The notes: generated by a model from the sequence alone, not told the origin. A stretch of DNA of 11,597 bases from MWCR01 sp041665165 (GCA_041665165.1 JBAYJJ010000038.1:1-11597); one strand, 5' to 3'; counted from the first letter of the stretch, positions 5,612 through 11,597 are shown. Numbers and translations are program-made.

Positions 5612-6358
5612 ATGAGTAAACCAATTCTCTTTTTCCCCTATCATGATCCAGACGCTAAATACGCATTTGCCCTGCTTGAAAGCCTGGATGAATTGAAAGG
5701 CCTGTTTTCAGAGGTCTGCGTTGGAGTTACGACAAAAACAGCAGAGACCCAAAAACAATTGCTCGACAGATTGGCCGAAAGAGGTTGCCATCTGCTCCTC
5801 TACCCCGAAGCGAGCAACATGGGCATGCACCAAAAATTAGGTCTGGAATTTGCAAGCAGAACGAATGATCAGGCTTCGATCTTTTTTGGATATATTGACC
5901 GCATACTCTATGCCTTGAAAACTCAGCATCGAGAAGCTTTTGTCCGCGATATCTCGAAAGATTATGAATCAGACCTGGTGATATTCAGCCGATCGCAAAA
6001 AGCCTGGGATACACACCCCAAAGCATATCGGGATATTGAATGTGCAATTATTGATATTGGCGAAGCCTACATTGGCAAACGAATGGACTGGACCTGGTGC
6101 GGAGCCATATTTAAGAATGAATGCGCCAAAAAAATCTACCCTCTCGCGAAAGCTGATGATTTTTCTATAATCGGAGAATTTATTCTGATTAACCGCAAGC
6201 TGGGAGGAAGCCTGGACAATCAATTTGTGGATTGGCTGGAATGGGAAGACCCTTTCTGGGACAACAAAAAGACAATTGACCAGCCCGCCAGCAAACAAGA
6301 ACTGGATTTTCGTCTAACCTATAGTTTGAACGTAGCAAAATTGTTTTTGGAGATGTAG
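5612..6358 (+). CDS. Glycosyltransferase-like (GT-A/nucleotide-sugar transferase type) protein
   Basis: A 248-residue cytoplasmic protein without signal peptide or membrane segment. The N-terminus (P-I-L-F-F-P-Y-H-D at 4-12) with helix 14-30 and strand V-C-V-G-V at 35-39 has the alternating strand-helix look of a nucleotide-diphospho-sugar transferase fold. F-F-G-Y-I-D96-R-I at 91-98 sits where a D-x-D-R motif stands in a family I recall from CPR bacteria and Chloroflexi. The S-R-S-Q-K-A-W-x-T-H-P-K stretch (126-137) and the W-T-W-C-G-A segment (160-165) also fit that family. The first Asp of D-x-D appears lost, so the enzyme may be atypical or inactive. The assignment is from memory of sequence pattern and is tentative. 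ATG at 5612 has only a weak purine-rich site (AAAGAAA) upstream. The gene is followed closely by tRNA-Arg, which has its own promoter. Confidence 0.6.
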   Translation: MSKPILFFPYHDPDAKYAFALLESLDELKGLFSEVCVGVTTKTAETQKQLLDRLAERGCHLLLYPEASNMGMHQKLGLEFASRTNDQASIFFGYIDRILYALKTQHREAFVRDISKDYESDLVIFSRSQKAWDTHPKAYRDIECAIIDIGEAYIGKRMDWTWCGAIFKNECAKKIYPLAKADDFSIIGEFILINRKLGGSLDNQFVDWLEWEDPFWDNKKTIDQPASKQELDFRLTYSLNVAKLFLEM

Positions 6359-6376
6359 AGCTCGGAGTGGCGCATG

Positions 6377-6401
6377 ATTGCCAATCCTGCTTTTTTATAA
6401 T
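6377..6401 (+). promoter_or_regulatory. Promoter of tRNA-Arg, carrying the same shared box
   Basis: ATTGCCAATC (6377-6386), nine bases, TATAAT (6396-6401). Nineteen bases separate the -10 from the first base of the tRNA, a normal distance for a short tRNA leader. The segment 6377-6402 matches 5570-5595 at all but four positions. Confidence 0.75.
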
Positions 6402-6420
6402 ACAGTGGCACGGAAATTGC

Positions 6421-6497
6421 GCGCCCCTAGCTCAGCTGGATAGAGCGCTTCCCTCCGAAGGAAGAGGTCAGACGTTCGAATCGTCTGGGGCGCACCA
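6421..6497 (+). tRNA. tRNA-Arg, anticodon CCG
   Basis: A complete cloverleaf. The acceptor stem GCGCCCC (6421-6427) pairs with GGGGCGC (6487-6493). The anticodon stem CTTCC/GGAAG (6448-6452/6460-6464) closes the loop C-T-CCG-A-A, with anticodon CCG at 6455-6457 reading CGG arginine codons. The T stem AGACG/CGTCT (6470-6474/6482-6486) closes the T loop TTCGAAT. The discriminator base is A6494 and CCA is encoded at 6495-6497. A second CCA follows at 6498-6500. It has its own promoter and terminator. Confidence 0.97.
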
Positions 6498-6502
6498 CCA
6501 TC

Positions 6503-6524
6503 AAACTCCTTAACGGAGTTTTTT
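6503..6524 (+). terminator. Intrinsic terminator of tRNA-Arg overlapping the end of the convergent gene
   Basis: AAACTCC (6503-6509), loop TTAAC, and GGAGTTT (6515-6521) form a 7-bp stem; the T-run is 6519-6524. The TAA stop of the minus-strand gene (6510-6512) sits in the loop. Read on the minus strand the same hairpin has only three T after it, so it is a weak terminator in that direction. Confidence 0.85.
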
Positions 6525-7367
6525 GAAATAGAAATTCTTTTCAAATAAGCGCGTAAGCTTTTCCGCTTTGGCTGAATTTTTCTGGATGACGAATCTTATC
6601 TTAGCCGGTTGGGCCACTATGGCCTCCAGTTCAAAGATTGTTTTTTTATCGCGTTTATCATGTGTTGCATAAAATTTTTCGATCTTTGCAGCTGTCTGCT
6701 TGTCGTAAAGCGCTTCAATCACATAATCGCCGACAATATTAAGCACCGTGCCCAAGCTGCCTTTCTTTTTTGGAAACAACGGCTTTTCGAGCATGTGATA
6801 CTGCGACATGACTCCGTCGAATTCCGCGGCAATGGAACGGTCCAGCGGCAATCTGTGGCCAGCTGTAAACAAATACCTCATGCCATGCCGCAGCATGTAA
6901 TTCTTAAGCTGGAGCTCCTCGCTGCGGCGGGCCAGCAAAAACCAGTTATGCGAAGCATAAGCATACCAGCGGTCCAGTTTGGGCATGGCTTCAAACAGGA
7001 TGTAGAGCACATGGTTCCAAAAAATATCGACTTGTACCGGATTCTTGAAGGAGTATTGGATGCGGTCGCCGTCACGCAGTTGGAGAAAGTGGCCTTCTTG
7101 GAGCGTGGGGTCGAAATAAGCGCGGCTGGCAAACGATACAAATGATTGCATGCGCTGCAGCCAGCGTACGTTCAGTTGCGCTTCGCCGCTGACCAACAAA
7201 ACCATGTCGTGCTGGCGCAAAAACCTAAGGGCTTTGTAGATGCCTTGCTTGGTAGCGGCCTTGCCTTGCTTGGCTAAAATGCCTCGCAACTCCTCTATTT
7301 CGAGAGGCCCGCGACGCAGGACCTGGACTATTTCTTCGGCTAAACCTGGCGTTGGAAAAAGGCTCAT
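6510..7367 (-). CDS. Winged-helix-type putative regulator with a large unknown C-terminal domain
   Basis: A 285-residue soluble protein. Residues about 8-70 look like a winged helix-turn-helix: a helix at 9-18, G-P-L-E-I-E-E-L-R-G-I-L (helix 2), T-K-Q-G-I-Y-K-A-L-R-F-L (39-50, recognition helix) and a short wing M-V-L-L-V-S-G-E-A-Q-L. The remaining 215 residues, aromatic-rich in the middle and ending in a basic segment F-Y-F-K-K-L-R, match no domain I can name; a ligand-sensing or effector role is inference. ATG at 7365-7367 has no Shine-Dalgarno site. A strong promoter lies about 50 bases upstream, and a perfect palindrome occupies the leader at 7371-7385, consistent with autoregulation. Its end is convergent with tRNA-Arg. 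Confidence 0.7.
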   Translation of the reverse strand: MSLFPTPGLAEEIVQVLRRGPLEIEELRGILAKQGKAATKQGIYKALRFLRQHDMVLLVSGEAQLNVRWLQRMQSFVSFASRAYFDPTLQEGHFLQLRDGDRIQYSFKNPVQVDIFWNHVLYILFEAMPKLDRWYAYASHNWFLLARRSEELQLKNYMLRHGMRYLFTAGHRLPLDRSIAAEFDGVMSQYHMLEKPLFPKKKGSLGTVLNIVGDYVIEALYDKQTAAKIEKFYATHDKRDKKTIFELEAIVAQPAKIRFVIQKNSAKAEKLTRLFEKNFYFKKLR

Positions 7368-7370
7368 AAG

Positions 7371-7385
7371 TAAACTATTAGTTTA
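7371..7385. promoter_or_regulatory. Perfect 15-bp palindrome, candidate operator of the winged-helix gene
   Basis: TAAACTA (7371-7377), a central T, and TAGTTTA (7379-7385) form a perfect odd-length palindrome. It lies 3 bases upstream of the minus-strand ATG at 7367 and downstream of its promoter, so a bound dimer would block elongation or initiation. It is not followed by a T-run on either strand, so it is not a terminator. Confidence 0.6.
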
Positions 7386-7417
7386 ATATTTACACAAAAA
7401 TGCTCAATATAATGCAA

Positions 7418-7446
7418 AATATAGCATATAATGTATATTGTGTCAA
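7418..7446 (-). promoter_or_regulatory. Sigma70-type promoter of the winged-helix gene
   Basis: On the minus strand TTGACA (plus 7441-7446), a 17-base spacer, and TATATT (plus 7418-7423), with TG one base before the -10 (extended -10). The predicted transcript start is near 7411, giving a leader of about 44 bases that contains the palindrome at 7371-7385. The intergenic region is shared with the divergent gene at 7480, for which TATAAT at 7427-7432 is a possible -10 but no good -35 is seen. Confidence 0.8.
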
Positions 7447-7479
7447 ACAAAAAACGGCCTTTAACACAGGAGAAAAACC

Positions 7480-8469
7480 ATGGCTCCTTCCATCTGCGGC
7501 ATTTACGTCACCTTGCGCGGAAAAAGCATTGACTTGAGTCTCTTGAACATTCACCAACTGCTTGATCTGTACGAGTTGATAGCCAGCACCAAGCGAACAG
7601 ACTTCACAGCGAATCACTTTCAGGATTTATACTGCCTCATGTTGCGCCGCATGCGTCCGAAATACCGCGACTCAGTCAGAAGCGGGCTATTGGGCGAAAT
7701 CGCCCTGGACATGTTCCTGAGGCTCGGAATATCAAGCAATTCATGGAGCGCTGAGGAGGCTACGGCCAAGGTTGAACCTGGGAGGTGTTCGGCCTTATAT
7801 CTGAAGAACTGGAAAACATCCACTGAAGCGCCGGACTTCACGGCAAATCAAATACTCGGAACATCTGCTTTCAGGGACACGATGACCATATTGAACAGCC
7901 TGCGAACCCAAGAGCTGCTGGCACGAGGCTTGAACGTTGCTGCAAAAAACGAGTTCCTGGCGCGCGGCGGTGACATTGATGATTTCGAAAGCCTCGAGAA
8001 CAGGTCCAAAAAAACAGACCTTGCTTTTGCCGTCCATATCACATCCGAGCATGATGCTGACTGGCTGTTCTTGGGCAAGGAACTTGAATGGTTCCAAGCA
8101 GGCAGCCTGCACATTGTCCTTGTCAGGGACAGAAACGAAATCAAATCAGGGTCTTGGGAACAAGTCAGCATCCCTTACTCAGCGGATCCAGGCCCGGACT
8201 GGGGTTGGGAAGCGATATGCTGCCATCTAATCTTCCGCGTGGTCTGCGAACCGCTGGGAATGTCTGACCCAGAGGAGCCAAATAGCCTCAAGCACCTGGT
8301 TTCTTTCTGCACAAAGGTCCGCCATTGGGCGTCAATGATGGTCCGGGACCTCATCACGGGTGATTACGCCAAAACAATCCTAGCTCGCTGGCGCGAGGAA
8401 TTCGGCACACGAAACAGCCCAGAGCCATTCCACGAGCCAATAGATCTTTGGATGTGTGAACTTCCTTGA
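7480..8469 (+). CDS. Unrecognised protein of 329 residues
   Basis: I do not recognise this family. The frame is well supported: AGGAGA (7468-7473) lies 6 bases before ATG and a strong terminator follows directly after TGA. There is no signal peptide or membrane segment. The N-terminal 80 residues are helical, including L-L-G-E-I-A-L-D-M-F-L-R-L-G (70-83). A D-F-T-A-N motif occurs twice, at 41-45 and 119-123. The middle contains a charged K-K-T-D180-L-A-F-A-V strand and then F-L-G-K200-E-L-E-W. The second half is rich in Trp (D-W-G-W, H-W-A-S, A-R-W-R-E-E, D-L-W-M). The E73...D180...K200/E201 arrangement loosely recalls PD-(D/E)XK nucleases, but the final motif is in the wrong order. It is divergent from the winged-helix gene across a shared 112-base promoter region and could be its regulatory partner. 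Confidence 0.75.
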   Translation: MAPSICGIYVTLRGKSIDLSLLNIHQLLDLYELIASTKRTDFTANHFQDLYCLMLRRMRPKYRDSVRSGLLGEIALDMFLRLGISSNSWSAEEATAKVEPGRCSALYLKNWKTSTEAPDFTANQILGTSAFRDTMTILNSLRTQELLARGLNVAAKNEFLARGGDIDDFESLENRSKKTDLAFAVHITSEHDADWLFLGKELEWFQAGSLHIVLVRDRNEIKSGSWEQVSIPYSADPGPDWGWEAICCHLIFRVVCEPLGMSDPEEPNSLKHLVSFCTKVRHWASMMVRDLITGDYAKTILARWREEFGTRNSPEPFHEPIDLWMCELP

Positions 8470-8492
8470 AATCCGCATTGCGCGGATTTTTT
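8469..8492 (+). terminator. Intrinsic terminator after the unrecognised gene
   Basis: AAATCCGC (8469-8476), loop ATTGC, and GCGGATTT (8482-8489) form a perfect 8-bp stem; the T-run is 8487-8492. It starts on the last base of the TGA stop and separates this gene from the convergent FemAB-like gene. Confidence 0.93.
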
Positions 8493-8503
8493 GATTCAAT
8501 TTT

Positions 8504-9541
8504 TTACGCCTGCGGATGCATAAGTCTGCGGATGAAAACCAGGTAATACAGGGTGCGGTTCATGGGCAAATCCCAAGTGCCAATCAAATCGCGGCGCTCG
8601 CCTCCCCAGCCGAGCTTGAAGCGCGTGATGCCTTCCCAAGATGATTTATAGAATAAAGCTGATTTAAGCTCTGAGTTAATGCCATAAAAATCATACCAGG
8701 TGCGGCCCTCAAGCTTGGCGGCTTTGATAGCCTCCCATTGCAGGAGATATGGGGCCATGGCATTGCGCATCAAGTTGGATGAGGCGCCATAAAGATAAGT
8801 TGCCGTGTCTCCAAACACCATTTCCATGTTCGCGGCCAGCATTGCGCCGTTCAGTTCGGCGACGCGCAGACGTGCTTGGCCTGCAGCAGACATGATCTGG
8901 AATGTTTTTGTCAGATGCTGGTCTTGATGCTGGGCAAACTTGTCGCGGCCAGCTGTTTCGCGCATCAAATCCAAAAACTTGGCAAGGTCGCTCGGGTGCA
9001 TTGACGTACGCACCGTAATCCCATGCTTTTGCGCGACCTTAATGTTGTAGCGCGTCTTCTGATGCATGTTTTCCAACAACTTTTCCTCACTTTGATGCAA
9101 GTTCAACAAAATGGTGCTGGCCGGTTCCATGGGCGCAGACAGAACAAAGCGTGGCGGCAGATGCCTTACGCCAGATTCCATTTTGATGATCGGTTCAAAC
9201 CTCCAAAACAAAGCGCGCGGCAATTTTGCTGTTGAATATATTTGGGAGACGAACTCGCTGATCACTTTTCGATAATCTTCGGGGCTGACATCTTTAGAAA
9301 AAACCGGGCCTCGAGGCGAAAACCAATAGCCAGAACCTAAAGCGCGCTTCCTGTATTCGCCTTGGGCCGCGCACAGCCACTCTCCCCTCTCATCCACCAA
9401 CGCGAACCTGCGCACTGCACAGCCGCTTGCCTCACGGAATAATCCCCAAGTCCAGGATTGCGTGAATTGCGACCAAGGCTGAGTAGATTGGAAATGGTCC
9501 CATTGTTCTTTATTTTTTATTTCCTCCAATTTCATAATCAT
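8504..9541 (-). CDS. FemAB-like peptidyltransferase (peptidoglycan cross-bridge type, GNAT fold)
   Basis: A 345-residue protein of the FemA/FemB/FemX family, which transfers amino acids from aminoacyl-tRNA to the stem peptide of a peptidoglycan precursor at the inner face of the membrane. The signature features are W-S-Q-F-T-Q-S-W-T-W-G near 23-33, the S-P-R-G-P-V segment near 75-80, L-L-E-N-M-H-Q-K-T-R-Y-N-I-K-V-A near 154-170, and a C-terminal Y-D-F-Y-G-I-N followed by G-I-T-R-F-K-L-G-W-G-G. The length is normal for single-chain FemAB-like proteins, and the usual coiled-coil arm is short or absent. The donor amino acid is unknown. The start ATG (9539-9541) overlaps the ruvA TGA in ATGA, a typical coupling arrangement; a second ATG two codons on (9533-9535) is possible. 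Confidence 0.9.
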   Translation of the reverse strand: MIMKLEEIKNKEQWDHFQSTQPWSQFTQSWTWGLFREASGCAVRRFALVDERGEWLCAAQGEYRKRALGSGYWFSPRGPVFSKDVSPEDYRKVISEFVSQIYSTAKLPRALFWRFEPIIKMESGVRHLPPRFVLSAPMEPASTILLNLHQSEEKLLENMHQKTRYNIKVAQKHGITVRTSMHPSDLAKFLDLMRETAGRDKFAQHQDQHLTKTFQIMSAAGQARLRVAELNGAMLAANMEMVFGDTATYLYGASSNLMRNAMAPYLLQWEAIKAAKLEGRTWYDFYGINSELKSALFYKSSWEGITRFKLGWGGERRDLIGTWDLPMNRTLYYLVFIRRLMHPQA

Positions 9542-10095
9542 TTTCCCAAAAAGCGCAAAGCTGTTCTTAAACGGTCTGACGAGTCTTTGGAACCAATGGG
9601 AATTTGCTTGATGACTTGGCGCGCTTGATTCTGCGAATAGCCCAGGCTGACCAACGCATCAATGATTTCCTGGTCTTCGGATTGGACTTGGCCGAACTCA
9701 ATCAGTTGGCCCTTAAGCTCAAGCACGATTTTCTGCGCTGTCTTTTTGCCAATGCCTGGTATGGACGAAAGCCAATCCACATCGCCTTGCATCAGCCTGT
9801 CGCGCAAGTTATCAAGCGGGGCTGACGCACAAATGGCCATGCCGACCTTGGGGCCGACGCCGGAAACTCCGAGCAGTTTCTCAAAAAACTTCAGCTCTTC
9901 CATGGACGGAAAGCCATACAAATCATACGCATCTTCGCGGATATGCTCGTGGATATATGCGAGTTGGATAGTGTCTTGAGCCAGGTTGGAGATAAAACCT
10001 GGATGAGCCCGCAATTTATAACCAATGCCATTGACTTCAAGAATAAAAAAGTCAGGATGAATCTCTAAAACATTACCCCGAAGCGTGCCAATCAT
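9538..10095 (-). CDS. ruvA: Holliday junction branch migration subunit RuvA
   Basis: A 185-residue RuvA, which binds four-way DNA junctions as a tetramer and loads the RuvB motor. The N-terminal OB domain (1-64) opens with M-I-G-T-L-R-G and includes Y-D-L-Y-G-F. Domain II has two helix-hairpin-helix motifs, V-S-G-V-G-P-K and I-P-G-I-G-K-K-T-A-Q-K. The C-terminal domain III, which contacts RuvB, has a D-A-L-V-S-L-G-Y motif and ends L-R-F-L-G-K. All three domains are present, and the length is slightly below the usual 190-205. The start is the ATG at 10093-10095, since M-I-G is the conserved RuvA N-terminus; a 10-residue extension in frame is not conserved. No Shine-Dalgarno site is visible. 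It overlaps the FemAB-like gene by 4 bases. RuvC and RuvB are not in the window. Confidence 0.97.
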   Translation of the reverse strand: MIGTLRGNVLEIHPDFFILEVNGIGYKLRAHPGFISNLAQDTIQLAYIHEHIREDAYDLYGFPSMEELKFFEKLLGVSGVGPKVGMAICASAPLDNLRDRLMQGDVDWLSSIPGIGKKTAQKIVLELKGQLIEFGQVQSEDQEIIDALVSLGYSQNQARQVIKQIPIGSKDSSDRLRTALRFLGK

Positions 10096-10120
10096 ATGCC
10101 AAAGAATACCACTAATAAAC

Positions 10121-10250
10121 ACCAAACATCAAGAAACAAGATCCAACCAAACTCCAAACAGCCAATATCCAAAATATCAAACCATTTGAAATTGGAATTT
10201 GTGAATTGGTGTTTCCTTGGTGTTTGTATCTTGTTTCTTGGTGTTTTCAA
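10121..10250. repeat. Long imperfect inverted repeat between the kinase and ruvA
   Basis: The outer arms 10124-10148 and 10222-10246 are reverse complements at 22 of 25 positions. The inner arms (about 10147-10184 and 10184-10221) also match with gaps, so the whole can fold into one long imperfect hairpin. The composition is CAA/CCA on the left and TTG/TGG on the right. I recall similar elements as dispersed repeats in CPR genomes, but cannot confirm that here. It lies between the kinase terminator and the ruvA start, so it may lie in the ruvA promoter or leader. Confidence 0.75.
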
Positions 10251-10289
10251 ATAAAATACCCCGTACAACTTGAGAAAAGTCATACGGGG
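10250..10289 (-). terminator. Intrinsic terminator after the kinase gene
   Basis: On the minus strand CCCCGTA and ACTT pair with AAGT and TACGGGG (plus 10283-10289, 10277-10280, 10268-10271 and 10259-10265), with a TG/TG internal loop and a TTCTC apex. The T-rich tail TATTTTATT follows (plus 10250-10258). It starts 7 bases after the TAG stop. Confidence 0.85.
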
Positions 10290-10296
10290 GTGAGCG

Positions 10297-11597
10297 CTAC
10301 ATGGGCGGGCCAGGCAGGCCTGGGTCCAGAGGCTGTTCGCCTGTAGCAGGCGGCGACCAGTCAACGCGAGGCTTGCCTGGCAAGGGCTTGGCCTTGGGCT
10401 TAGCCGAGGCAGATGCCGTGACAGATACCGCAGCCAGTTCCTTGACTGAGGCAGATGCGGCCGCGGGCATTGCCATGGCAGACCCTGAGTCCATGGGGCC
10501 AACGACCCTGATGGTCCGCTGCTCGAGCTTGTCAGAGAGCAAAGCCCAACCGACAATAGCCGAAGCTACCACGGCCATGAGAATCAACATCGTCCGAGCC
10601 CTGCTGTGCAGGCCGCCTGTCTTGGATTTGACCACAACGGCCTTAGGGTCTGACCTGCGGGCACCCGGCGGAGTGGACGGAGCGCACATGGTCTCAGCAT
10701 CGCCGCTCACGCGAGTTGAACCTGGTGTCTTGACCCGGCCCAGTGTTCGCGGCGTGTCCGGCTGGCTTGAGGGCTGGTCCAGCTTGATCACATTCAGCTC
10801 AGACAGCACCTCTGCACTCCGGGGGCGGTCCAAGAGTTCATAGGCCATGCAGCGGTCAACGAGCATGACCAGCTCAGTCGGCAGCTCAGGGTGCGACTTG
10901 CCCAATGAATCTGCACGCAGTTTGCCTATGCGCTTCTTGTACGTGAATTCGTCCAGGGCTTTTCCCTCATACGGGAACGGAGTTCCGCCAGTCACAATCT
11001 CAAATGCTGTGACTCCGAATGAGTACACATCATTGCGATCATCCTTGCGGATTTTCTCCTGGCCCGGATCAGAACCTGCGCCAATGAGCTGCTGAGGCGA
11101 CGCGTATTGAGGAGAACCCAACGAGTGAGATTCCGCGGTGAGCTTGCGCTCGAACGCCTCGGCCATGTTGTCGCCCACAGCCGCAATGCCGAAATCCGTG
11201 ATATATGCTGTCTCGTGGCCGACCGAATCCCTATGGATCATGATGTTGGCCGGCTTTATGTCGCGATGCACTACACCCGAGGCATGCGCCTCTTTGAGGC
11301 CGTTCGCGATCTGGCACAACAGATCCAAGGCACGAGCCAGGGGCTTGATTGCCCCCTCCTTGGCAATGATGTCGTCCAAGGTGATGCCACCCGGGAAGTA
11401 GGGCAGGACACAGAAGAAGCGGATCAAGCCTCTGTCGTCGTAGTTCCCATGATCCCGCATCCACATTATGTTGTGCGGACGGAGTGTCTGAAGAATCCGG
11501 GCTTCGCGCTCGGCGCGCTCAGGCGCTCCACTGTCCGTGCTGAGCAGGATCTTGATTGCGACATTCTTGTTATTGGCCAGGTCCAGTCCTTTGTAGA
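10297..11597 (-). CDS. Hanks-type (PknB-like) membrane Ser/Thr protein kinase, N-terminus off the right edge
   Basis: The frame is open to the window edge, with 432 residues visible; the glycine-rich loop is beyond the edge. Visible kinase motifs are V-A-I-K (catalytic Lys at plus 11551-11553), H-R-D-I-K-P-A-N (HRD at 11260-11268), D-F-G (DFG Asp at 11194-11196), an activation-segment end Y-A-S-P-Q-Q, D-V-Y-S-F-G and D-R-P-R. The kinase domain ends around plus 10780. A charged, Ser/Thr/Pro-rich juxtamembrane stretch follows, then one hydrophobic segment of about 18 residues (plus 10535-10590, with M-L-I-L-M-A-V-V-A). The outer tail of about 80 residues is rich in Ala, Ser, Lys and Pro and ends P-G-L-P-G-P-P-M. 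There are no PASTA repeats, so the tail is not a canonical muropeptide sensor. The expected topology is kinase inside, tail outside. Confidence 0.92.
   Translation of the reverse strand, partial: YKGLDLANNKNVAIKILLSTDSGAPERAEREARILQTLRPHNIMWMRDHGNYDDRGLIRFFCVLPYFPGGITLDDIIAKEGAIKPLARALDLLCQIANGLKEAHASGVVHRDIKPANIMIHRDSVGHETAYITDFGIAAVGDNMAEAFERKLTAESHSLGSPQYASPQQLIGAGSDPGQEKIRKDDRNDVYSFGVTAFEIVTGGTPFPYEGKALDEFTYKKRIGKLRADSLGKSHPELPTELVMLVDRCMAYELLDRPRSAEVLSELNVIKLDQPSSQPDTPRTLGRVKTPGSTRVSGDAETMCAPSTPPGARRSDPKAVVVKSKTGGLHSRARTMLILMAVVASAIVGWALLSDKLEQRTIRVVGPMDSGSAMAMPAAASASVKELAAVSVTASASAKPKAKPLPGKPRVDWSPPATGEQPLDPGLPGPPM

Noticed and set aside
7400..7427. ATGCT...AGCAT inverted repeat in the divergent promoter region
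   Set aside because: Only 5 bp with an 18-base A/T-rich gap, in a region where such matches are expected by chance.
7480..8469. PD-(D/E)XK nuclease assignment
   Set aside because: E73, D180 and K200/E201 are in roughly the right order, but the last motif is K-E rather than E-x-K and nothing else supports it.
10096..10125. RuvA extended to 10125
   Set aside because: RuvA proteins begin M-I-G-x-L-x-G, which is the ATG at 10093-10095; the extra residues run into the inverted-repeat region.
10096..10130. Leaderless ruvA promoter (TTGATG-N18-TATTCT on the minus strand, ending next to the ATG)
   Set aside because: Both boxes match consensus at only 4 of 6 and the sequence is part of the inverted repeat, so the match may be chance. 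Transcript mapping would be needed.
10092..10556. Minus-strand reading of 154 residues over the kinase tail and terminator
   Set aside because: It overlaps the kinase in another frame, crosses a strong terminator and the inverted repeat, and has Ser/Pro-biased shadow composition.
1..11597. CRISPR array, insertion sequence, integrase or attachment site
   Set aside because: No regularly spaced repeats, transposase motifs, or tRNA-3'-end duplication were seen; the tRNA-Arg end is not repeated downstream within the window.

Overview
The window looks like a chromosomal segment of a small-genome bacterium, most likely of the Candidate Phyla Radiation (Patescibacteria). I infer this from the kind of genes present: a FemAB-like transferase next to ruvA, a tandem double-Nudix protein, several unrecognised lineage-type proteins, and an intergenic imperfect inverted repeat built from CAA/TTG-rich blocks, a sequence style I associate with that group. 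No marker here fixes the taxon. TGA is used as a stop by at least five genes, so the code is standard (not the code-25 variant). Shine-Dalgarno sites, sigma70-type promoters (TTGACA-N17-TATATA) and hairpin/T-run terminators are easy to read. No gene-free stretch exceeds about 200 bases.

Layout. On the minus strand, read right to left, 4097 to 1: a SAM-dependent methyltransferase translationally coupled (TGATG) to a HAD phosphatase; a second paralogous HAD phosphatase with its own promoter; a two-domain Nudix hydrolase; and a protein running off the left edge, with three tryptophan-spaced repeats followed by what resembles sigma-factor region 2. On the plus strand, 4274-6497: a lipoprotein-type cysteine peptidase of the gingipain (C25) type, a glycosyltransferase-like protein, and tRNA-Arg(CCG). 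The last two share a nearly identical promoter box. On the minus strand, 6510-7367: a winged-helix-type regulator with a perfect 15-bp palindrome next to its start. On the plus strand, 7480-8469: an unrecognised protein. On the minus strand, 8504-11597: a Hanks-type Ser/Thr kinase with one membrane segment (its start lies beyond the right edge), then ruvA and a FemAB-like transferase overlapping by 4 bases.

How they work together. The methyltransferase, HAD and Nudix genes could form a small-molecule or nucleotide clean-up module, but the substrates cannot be read from sequence. The peptidase, FemAB and kinase tail point to cell-envelope or surface biology. The parts most worth a second look are the repeat-plus-sigma-like protein at the left edge, the shared promoter box at 5570-5596 and 6377-6403, the palindrome at 7371-7385, and the duplicated HAD gene whose leader still carries a fossil of the methyltransferase/HAD junction.
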